From assembly GCF_023091745.1 (NCBI RefSeq), contig NC_068910.1, positions 90,834,170-90,898,169 of the forward strand: a stretch of DNA of 64,000 bases, given 5' to 3'. Position 1 is the stretch's first letter, and each line of letters begins with the position of its first letter. The translations under genes were made by a program, and so were the position numbers. The notes beneath the pieces were generated by a model. That model worked only from the letters and a program-made list of their open reading frames with translations. It searched no databases and was not told the origin of the DNA. Below are positions 56,513 to 64,000 of this stretch, in pieces. Source of the DNA: Budorcas taxicolor. Its lineage: Eukaryota > Chordata > Mammalia > Artiodactyla > Bovidae.

Positions 56513-57523
56513 ATGGCTAGAAAATATCTACTGAATTGGGTTATTATACCAATCAAATGTTTTCTTAAACTGGGAATAAAGCAAGATGGCTGACTTATTA
56601 AAGTAAAACATATAACACTATCTCTTGGTAATTTCCAACTGTAATACATTTAGCTTTGAAAAAAACATTTCCAACTCAAGCCTAAAAAAAAAGAAATCTG
56701 TGTTTCTAATTATCTGCAATTAAATGTATCCTTTACCGGGACACTCATACAAAACTGTCCTCACTTATTCAAATTAGAGCATTCCCTTTATTTCTAGAGG
56801 TATAATTTTGTAAATCATGTTACTAAAGCAGTAACCTAAAGGAACTACAAAGAAATCAAATACCTATCCCTTCCGACTCACCCATTTTACAATAGAGAAA
56901 CATTCCCCTCAGGCCATAAAATACTATTCTGCAGTTATAAGTTAACACTGAACTCAATTTACGTTAGGTTCTATCCTGACAGACTTCAATCAGGTCAAAG
57001 AAATTTAGGGTCTAAAATCATACATTGCAGCAGTCTTAGTAACCAGAAGAGGTAGGAGAAATATAAAAAATTGAACCACTTCTCCAGTTCAAGCTTAATT
57101 TTTTTTTCAGTTTGATATAAAAATGCCACTCATTTATATGACCATGTAGAAGCAATTATCTTCCATTCTCGAGTGGAAAGAATGGGAGTCTATTTATTTA
57201 AAAGGTGAGGTATTGTGATGGCTGTACGTCTGCCTTATGAATAAAAGATTCTGTCCGGAGCAATCCCTCACCTACGATTAAATTTAAATTAATCTCAAAA
57301 CCATTTGGAAATACTTATATATTATTATAAAATCAATTTTCCAAGGTTATTGTTGTGCTAATTAACTTTCAACACTGGAAATTTTGAAACCAAAGAAATC
57401 AGAAAACCTTAGTGACAAAAGACGGATCTCACTCGCGAGTTCCAGACAAGCATTGGCATGTGGTGCTGACGGGTTGAGGAAGCCAATACAGAAAACGGTG
57501 GGAATAAGGGCAAGTCCCCTCAC

Positions 57524-57859
57524 CTTTGTTCAGTTTGTTCTGCTCCACGATGTTATACTGAATCGGTGCCACTTCTTGTTTCTGCTGTCCGGGTGGCTTC
57601 CAGAGCTTCTCGCCAGAGTCTCCACTGCCATTGTTCATGTTGTTGCTGAGGTTTGACTGGATGAGCTGGGTGGTGGCATAAGGGGTGGGCTGCCCTGATG
57701 GATTGACAAAACGCCCATCCTTCAGATTTGGGCTATTGAAGGTTTTCATCTCATTGATTTTGTTACTAAGGTCCACATCACCATAAACAGTTGACTCAGG
57801 GAGCATCAGATTTGTTTGTTTGTTATCCAGTTGGTTGTTATAATTTGCTATACAATCAG
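57524..57859 (-). CDS. ROBO1: ROBO1 coding exon b (CC0 end, CC1)
   Basis: This 336-nt exon runs from acceptor tag to donor gtgagg. It opens with (A)DCIANYNNQ, finishing CC0, and later reads GQPTPYATTQLIQ, the CC1 motif (Tyr codon 57678-57680). CC1 is tyrosine-phosphorylated and, in the family, contacts the netrin receptor DCC. Between them lies MKTFNS (57732-57749), which fits the WAVE-complex binding consensus of a hydrophobic residue, any residue, Thr/Ser, Phe and two further residues. The exon ends VEQNKLNK plus one base (phase 1). It is Asn/Gln-rich and has no predicted globular domain. Confidence 0.97.
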
Positions 57860-59144
57860 CTACGTGCAATGGAGAGGAAAAGGAAAAAGTCATTCCGCAT
57901 GGTTATTCGTTTTAAATTTCTTTGTAAGAAGCTTTGTGAGTCACAGTAAAATTGTTATATAAAGTATAAATGGGCTTAAATACGATGAATAAAAAGGACC
58001 AAGTATTCTTATGTCCTTTCTAAAGAACAGAATCAAATGTTCTTTCAAAAAAAAAATTCAGGGAGTAAGAGAGGACATATAATTTATATGGAGACTAAAT
58101 AATTCTGAAGTTCAGTTAGTGTTATGTAGTTTATAAATAATGAACTCAATTTAAGTAATTTTCCTTTAACAATCACATTAATGGGAAAGGCACTAAGAGA
58201 ATATATACATGAATATCTTTATGTGCCAAGTTTATATTTTCTAATCTGGAATTATTGAACTATTTGAAGTTACTAGCTAGCTGTTAAAGCAACAGAACAA
58301 GGCTAATAGGTTTAGTCCAGACCTTCTCCCTCCCCCCAAAAGCCTCTGCCCTCAGATCAGATAACTTGAGATTTCAATATTGTACAAAATACCTCTATTC
58401 AAAAAAATGAGGAACAGAGGTAAAGTGATAGTAAACAATACTCAGGAGAATTTATTAGTTTTTTCCTTTGGTCACGCAAGATAATCATTATCAAGAAAAG
58501 CTATTATATAGTCATTTTGCATGGTTTCATAATGATACCTCAAGATATATAAAATGACAATAATGATGGCCAAATGAATCATAGTACCCAGGGCAATTTA
58601 ATCAAATAACACCTGTAATAATCTGTCTAATATTTCAATTTCACTCTAATTTTTCCTTCATTTAAATATTTAAGAGTGAAATAAGTAATATATATAGAGA
58701 GAAATACTTAAGATCTGCATTTGAAAATGTTAAAATAGCAGGAAGAACTAAAATCATCATTTAAAACTAAAATATTATTTAAATAAAAATTTAGTTATAT
58801 TATAATAGTAAAAATACCACTATTTTATGCATAGTGGCTGCAACATTAACAAGTTCACCTTGAGGATGAGTTTTCAACTAAATCGTAAGAATTGATGAAT
58901 TAATATGGCTACTACTGAAGATGTAAAAATGAATATAGTTTTAAGAAAAATTGGCAACTTCTCTACCCTAACGAATTCAATTACTTTGCATTTTAACAAC
59001 AAAAGATCAGGGATCAGAGGTATTTAATTAATCTGGCTTTTATCTAATTTTTAGGTATTAAGCTTCATGTAAGAGTTGTTAAAATATTTTTAATGGCAAT
59101 ATAGTTTTGGCAATCTCATTTTTCTTTGCCAGTATTTCCATATG

Positions 59145-59325
59145 AGTGCTATCCAACAGAACTTTCTGAGATGAACATGTTCTATTTTGTACTCTCTAAT
59201 ACAATAGCCACATGTGGCTACTGAGCACTCAGAATGTGGCTAGTGCATATGAGGAACTGGATTTTAAATGATATTTTATTTAAATAGCCACCTGAAGCCA
59301 GAGGCTACCATGCTGGATAACTCAG
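59145..59325 (+). mobile_element. MER5A-like hAT (Charlie) DNA transposon
   Basis: gctatccaacagaactttct, aatagccacatgtggctact, gaatgtggctagtgcatatg and aaatagccacctgaagccag match the MER5A pattern. Confidence 0.8.
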
Positions 59326-59813
59326 TTCTTCATATTAATTTACAAAAATGTTGTCACTTTCTTCTTTTATTGGCCTCAGCATAATCTTTCTTTTACTTAT
59401 AATTATGTGAGCACTTCTCTGCCTAGATAACTACAACACTGACCTCTGAAGAATAGGGACTTGGTCACATGATTGCATCATTTCCATATCCAAATTCAAT
59501 GGAGACTATAATTTGTTCTTTATGGTACATCATAATTTTTACTTAAATGCCATATTTTATTTTCCTTTTTCTTAATTCCATGGGTTATTTTTATAGTCAT
59601 ATATTTTGATTCTTCATGACTCTTCCAATATTTCCTATACTGTGAATGCATGCTGAAAGGTTTTTTTTAAGAATTACTTACAATTGTGTTTATTCTTTTA
59701 AATATTGCATACTCTACATCCAAAGTTTACTGTCATATTTTAGCATGAAATTTTATCAAGTAATTCACCACACATATTTCTGAACCCCGAAGACACAATT
59801 AGTATTAGCATAC

Positions 59814-60084
59814 TACTACTACTACGTCACTTCAGTCGTGCCCGACTCTGTGTGACCCCATAGACGGCAGCCCACCAGGCTCTGCCATCCCTGGGATTCT
59901 CCAGGCAAGAACACTGGAGTGGGTTGCCATTTCCTTCTCCAATGCATGAAAGTGAAAAGTGAAAGTGAAGTCGCTCAGTTGGGTTTGACTCTTCAGGACC
60001 CCATGGACTGCAGCCTACCAGGCTCCTCTGTCCATGGGATTTTCCAGGCAAGAGTACTGGAGTGGGTTGCCATTGCCTTCTCCA
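59814..60084 (-). mobile_element. Bov-A2 SINE with perfect 13-bp target-site duplication
   Basis: Two reverse Bov-A units preceded by an (ACT)n-type tail instead of (GCT)n. agtattagcatac is present at both 59801-59813 and 60085-60097. It has few differences from other Bov-A2 copies here. Confidence 0.95.
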
Positions 60085-60668
60085 AGTATTAGCATACACA
60101 GCTGCAAAAGGTATATATTTCTTGTATCCTACAAAAATTTACTATTATACAATAACATTTTTGAATTTCAGTTAGCTTTAATTTAAAATTATTTTTTTGC
60201 CATCATATAATTATTCTTATTGTTGTTGTTACTGCCATTAAAAATTTGGATCCCTCAGACTATATATTTGTTGGTTGGTCTTTTGATTTGCTTTGCCCTC
60301 AAAATCTTTAAAATAAATACTCTAAATAACTACAATCTACTAAAATTATAATTACACACATTTTTATGAGGATAACTACTTCTACATAATTCCATTTTTC
60401 CTTATTTGCTATTTATTCTAGAATTTATATCCTCCATTCTCCCTTCACATACTGGGAAACATTTTTGGGTGCAGAGTGAGGTGTGGAGATCTAAGGATGG
60501 AGAACATAACTTGAATCAGGCTAATTTGCTAAACAGTGGTTAATATTTCATGAACATATTGATTAAATTTCCTTTCCAACTTAGGGAGAAGAAAAGGGAA
60601 GTTATCTCCTCATGGCCTGTTTCTAACAATGCCGAGCTTGTGTATCAAGCTATCTCTGTGCCTCTAAC

Positions 60669-60823
60669 CTGGGCGACTATACGTGGTCAAGTTGCTGTCA
60701 CTGTTCCCATTGCCTGCCGTGCAGCAATTGATGGAGCAGTCATTGTGATTGTTCCCAGTGTTAGGCCATGTGTCTGCCAGCCATGGCTGTGTGGCAGGTT
60801 CACTGATGTTGAGAAGTCCTGGC
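60669..60823 (-). CDS. ROBO1: ROBO1 coding exon a (first in window; ends in CC0)
   Basis: This 155-nt exon follows a T-rich tract and tag acceptor and starts with the last base of a split Arg codon. The reading is PGLLNISEPATQPWLADTW followed by a Cys/Asn/Ser-rich stretch and LTTYSRP. TTYSRP is the first half of CC0; its Tyr codon (60679-60681) corresponds to a tyrosine known in the family as an Abl phosphorylation site. The exon ends in phase 1 and the next exon completes Ala-Asp. The donor is gttaga, weaker than the gtaagt/gtgagg donors of most other exons here. The exon upstream of it is not in the window. Confidence 0.95.
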
Positions 60824-61128
60824 CTAAAGAAAAAAAAAGCATGTATAAAAGCAAGTGTTATATAAGTAGCAAATAACATTGCCTATTCCGAATTCCAAAC
60901 CATTCTTCATCTTATTATCCTCACAAATAATTTGGTCAATTATGCTGAAAGATATTATCATTCTTTTTATTTTATAGACAAGGCAAGTAAAATGTAATGT
61001 TCTGAGACGCACCTCAGTTTATATAGCCATTACACTGTAAACAGGCAGAGACTTAAAACACTGCAGTTTCTAATGCTTTACTGCTTCTTCAGTCACACAC
61101 TAAAAACCAAACATGGACTCTAAAAAGG

Positions 61129-61345
61129 CGAGGTGAGGTGAGGTGAAGTTGCTCAGTCGTGTCCGACTCTTTGCGACCCCGTGGACTGTAACCTACTAGG
61201 CTTCTCTGTCCATGGGATTCTCCAGGCAAGAATACTGGAGTGGATTGCCATTTCCTTCTCCAGGGGATCTTCCCGACCCAGGGATTGAACCCAGGTCTCC
61301 CGCATTGGAGGCAGACGCTTTAACCTCTGAGCCACCAGGGAAGAT
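61129..61345 (-). mobile_element. Bov-tA SINE with 10-bp target-site duplication
   Basis: Tail (gaggt)n, then gctcagtcgtgtccgactct, accaggtctcc-type text and tgagccaccagggaag. tctaaaaagg repeats at 61119-61128 and 61346-61355. Confidence 0.93.
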
Positions 61346-62091
61346 TCTAAAAAGGTGGATACTTGTATTTTTCAGTGTTTTAATAGCTTACAGAATACTC
61401 GAGTTAAGAGAGTTTGCATTTCTTAGTTTTTGACCCATTAAAAAACCCATTAAATTCCTCACAATTTCATTAAAAAATGGAACAAGCTCTTTACTTAGAT
61501 AAAGGAACCTTCACAGTAAGCACATTTGCATACTTTTATCCAAAACCATGTCTCAGAGAGAGTGCATCTTGGGCTCTGTGACATTTTGTGGAGAGCCTCA
61601 TCAGTGTTTCAGTCCACGGTTCTGTAAGCTTGTCAACAATTTCTGATGGTGACAATGTAAAATGCCATAAATCCCTATATAAACAAAAGAAAGCTACTGA
61701 ATTAAATCTAGTAAAACAGTGATGTCCACTGTAAGAAATATGAGTGTTAATGTTTTTTTTTTGGAACAACAGATGTTAATCCTCTTTCACTCTGTACTGG
61801 GAATGCAAAGTACATCAGCAGTTACTAATGGGAAGCCTGAACCACCAGTGCCAGAGGCACAGACATAAGTTCAGCAGTGGCAGTCCTGAGGTCCTCTTCC
61901 AACCTTGATTCCAACTGATAATTCAGCAAAAGAGGTGATGATGCAGGAATACTGTCAGATCCACAATAAACAGACCAGCACTGCAGATTCGGAAAAGATT
62001 TCCTTCATGGTTTCATTTTCTTTGTTAAAATGTAAAAACCATGCTTCTCATTTAGCTGGGAAGAACCTGACATTTGACTTGTGTGTGTGTG

Positions 62092-62313
62092 GAATGTGTG
62101 TGTGTGTGCACGCTCAGTCGTGTCTGACTCTTGGAAACCCCTACTGGAGCCCAGGCTCCTCTGTGCATGGGATTCCCCAGGCAAGAATACTGGAGCGGGT
62201 TGCCATGGCCTCCTTCCGGGTATCTTCCCGACCAAGGGATGGAACCCGCATCTCCTATGTCTTCTGTGCAGGCAGGCAGATTCTCTACACCTAGTGCCAC
62301 TGGGAAGCCCATC
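62092..62313 (-). mobile_element. Bov-tA SINE with (TG)n tail
   Basis: tgtgtgtgtgtgcacgctca, gtcgtgtctgactcttggaa, aagaatactggagcgggttg and ctagtgccactgggaagccc. Reverse orientation, slightly diverged. Confidence 0.88.
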
Positions 62314-62539
62314 AGAGTCACTGTCATGGTTTCCATTCTGACATACAGTCAACCAAGGAAACTTAAATGCAAATGATGATTACTTGAGGAACAATTCACT
62401 TCAAATGAAAATATGGATTTATAATTTATATAACTGTATACCTATGTATGTATTCATGTGTATACACGTATCTGTAATAAAAATGAATACTTACCTTTTG
62501 TTTATAATGTGTGAGAAATGACTTCTTTATATATATTAT

Positions 62540-62700
62540 TAACTCCTTCTGATAATCTACAGAGTAGTTACTATTATTATCCAGATTTTACAGATTAGGA
62601 AATGGAATTGCCTGAGAGAGGATAAGAAATGTGTTGATGGGTATAGAAAGTGAGTGAGTGACAGAGTTGGGATTCAAATACTGGTAGGTTGTCTGTAGAA
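62540..62700 (+). mobile_element. MIR SINE
   Basis: actattattatccagatttt, cagattaggaaatggaattg and cagagttgggattcaaatac follow the MIR core and tail. Confidence 0.65.
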
Positions 62701-62771
62701 TCGACACTGCAAACCAGGAAGCTATAAACACATGTACTGAAGAGTGGTTAAATTCCTAAAAACCCTTGCTT

Positions 62772-62952
62772 CTGCTGTTACTAAGTCGCTTTGGTCGTGT
62801 CCGACTCTGTGCGACCCCAGAGACGGCAGCCCACCAGGCTCCCCCGTCCCTGGGACTCTCCAGGCAAGATCACTGGAGTGGGTTGCCATTTCCTTCTCCA
62901 AGGCATGAAAGTGAAAAGTGAAAGTAAGTCGCTCAGTCATGTCCGACTCCTA
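62772..62952 (-). mobile_element. Bov-A2 SINE (truncated)
   Basis: aagtcgctttggtcgtgtcc, cggcagcccaccaggctccc, tttccttctccaaggcatga and aagtcgctcagtcatgtccg. It ends early in the second Bov-A unit. Confidence 0.9.
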
Positions 62953-64000
62953 GCCTTCTTAAACATTCCTAATAAAAGGAAGAGTGAGGAAATGTCTGAA
63001 GTCTTCAGAATAATGTAAAAACTGGACAAATTCACTGTTAAAACTGTTGATAAAAACGTGCTTTGAAGAGTGATGTGGCTGACCTGTTAAAATTTAAAAT
63101 ATTTAAATGCAAGCTGTATCACAGATATCTGGAGCCTTTGGAATTGATGTTGGGTACAGGAAGTCTGCATCTCGTCGTCTTTAGCTTTTCTTATTTTCTC
63201 TTAAACCTAAACCAACTGTGTTATCACTTTTGAAGTTATTAAAAATAAATCTCCATATTTGACACTAGAAATATTAGAGTATGTTTGAAGTACGGGTCAA
63301 GTGGAAATTTTCCACAGCTTGACTTACATGGTTCAAAAGGAATAGGTGGTATTTTTATGCTACTATGATTCCCTCAGAAAAGCACTTTTAAAAGTAAATG
63401 TTCTGATATCATCAGAGGCTGAAAGAATTTTTCATATGTATCAAGTTTTCCAACAGGAAGTGGGATTAACAATTCACATCCTGGCATTCGGTTCAGACTT
63501 GTGTTTGGAATGCTAATTATTTAGTGAAGAAGGTTGAGTCATGATTACTGGCCCATAATGAATCTTAAAATGACATATGTATATTTCAGAGACCTCTAAG
63601 CAAGTCAAAGTTATATGTAGTTATTTTTATAAGGGTGTTGGCGTCCTTAAAAACTAAAAATCTCATAAGATATCTTTATGCATTGAAGATGATCTAGTCT
63701 GTATGGGACAGATTTAGCTATCCCACAATAAGAAATGAAGCAGAAGCAAAACACAGTGCTGGTTACAGTGATTAATATGTGTTGAACATATTATCTAATG
63801 TTACCATATTATAGATATGTAAATACAATCATATTATACATATATTCATGTTAGTTATATTTTCATGTTAATACATCTGAACTTTGTCTCTTTCTTCCTT
63901 GTCTTCAAAAAGGTATTATTAAAGAAAGGAAGATACTAGGGCTTGCAAAAACTGTATTTAACTTCCATTTTATATTAAGGGGACAATTTTGTGTCACAAA

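Larger units (their letters stand above)
55370..57523 (-). other. ROBO1: ROBO1 intron b-c
   Basis: This 2.15-kb phase-1 intron contains the candidate microexon copy at 55897-55908 within its duplicated segment, and an old L1 3' end at 56150-56512. The rest, including 56520-57523, is unique AT-rich sequence. No recent SINEs are present. Confidence 0.9.
57860..60668 (-). other. ROBO1: ROBO1 intron a-b
   Basis: This 2.8-kb phase-1 intron is strongly AT-rich and nearly repeat-free between 57860 and 59140. It then holds a MER5A-like DNA transposon (59145-59325) and a Bov-A2 SINE with clean target-site duplications (59814-60084). The stretch 60085-60668 shows nothing recognisable. Confidence 0.9.
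16480..64000 (-). other. ROBO1: ROBO1 gene, 3' portion (distal cytoplasmic-tail exons, introns and 3'UTR)
   Basis: ROBO1 is a single-pass neuronal and endothelial receptor for Slit proteins; it drives axon repulsion and cell guidance. Ten coding segments on the minus strand translate into a protein I recognise as the distal cytoplasmic tail of vertebrate ROBO1, and they join without a frame break. Intron phases in transcript order are 1,1,1,2,2,1,1,1,0. About 689 codons are present, close to the last 40% of the roughly 1650-residue human protein. The paralogue ROBO2 is excluded because the C-terminus ends NNEELEETES as in ROBO1. The Ig/FN3 ectodomain, membrane helix and promoter are not in the window. 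All exons are open, so this is the functional locus and not a processed copy. Confidence 0.97.
60824..64000 (-). other. ROBO1: ROBO1 intron upstream of exon a (partial)
   Basis: No coding exon was found from 60824 to the window end. Contents: Bov-tA SINEs at 61129-61345 and 62092-62313, a MIR-like stretch at 62540-62700 and a Bov-A2 SINE at 62772-62952. The remainder, including 62953-64000, is AT-rich unique sequence in which I see nothing specific. Confidence 0.85.

Noticed and set aside
60824..64000. Search for the next upstream ROBO1 exon
   Set aside because: I looked on the minus strand for codons of the segment expected before PGLLNISEP and found none, so that exon must lie beyond the window.
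1..64000. CRISPR arrays, operons, bacterial or phage genes
   Set aside because: No regularly spaced repeats or dense coding tracts are present. Short tandem runs are microsatellites and SINE tails.

Overview
The window is mammalian nuclear DNA from a ruminant, almost certainly a bovid (cattle, buffalo, sheep or goat). It is dense in BovB LINE fragments and in Bov-tA / Bov-A2 SINEs with (AGC)n tails, a combination confined to ruminants, and it also carries bovine-type L1 3' ends, CHR SINEs and older mammalian repeats (MIR, MER5A-like, MLT1-like LTRs, old L1 tails). There are no bacterial genes, operons, CRISPR arrays or non-coding RNA genes that I can support. Species and assembly position cannot be read from the sequence alone; by synteny ROBO1 would be expected on bovine chromosome 1.

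The only protein-coding gene I can support is ROBO1 (roundabout guidance receptor 1) on the minus strand. Ten coding segments (60669-60823, 57524-57859, 55262-55369, 52318-52462, 48769-49017, 37204-37610, 33677-33829, 24887-25195, 19399-19592, 18169-18183) join with matching phases and AG/GT boundaries. They give about 689 codons, the distal cytoplasmic tail of the receptor, ending in ETES and a TGA. They carry the CC0, CC1, CC2 and CC3 motifs that recruit Abl, Ena/VASP, Nck and srGAP in Slit signalling. The 3'UTR runs from 18168 to about 16490, where an ATTAAA signal is followed by a GU-rich element. It contains a perfect 8-mer match to the miR-218 seed and a Pumilio element. The ectodomain, membrane segment and upstream exons lie beyond 64000.

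Layout: 1-16480 is intergenic sequence downstream of ROBO1. It is a mosaic of an inverted (twin-primed) L1, four BovB 3' pieces, SINEs, a mariner-type MITE, an ERV-like patch between two diverged direct repeats, a (TA)n microsatellite and an MLT1-like LTR. 16480-18183 is the terminal exon. 18184-64000 is alternating introns and short exons, the introns holding most of the remaining repeats.

The most interesting signal is a pair of 81%-identical segments flanking the 108-nt exon at 55262-55369 (54084-54193 and 55851-55960). Their only long perfectly conserved block, in gene sense, reads as acceptor cag, a 12-nt core and donor gtgagt. At both sites the core length and phase would insert four in-frame residues (VHSR). 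I read this as a duplicated candidate microexon pair, testable with brain RNA. Other structural observations include two L1 twin-priming inversions, an L1 with two poly(A) tracts separated by a 25-nt SINE fragment, stacked SINEs sharing three target-site copies, an inverted SINE pair close to an acceptor, and a 135-bp intronic duplication.
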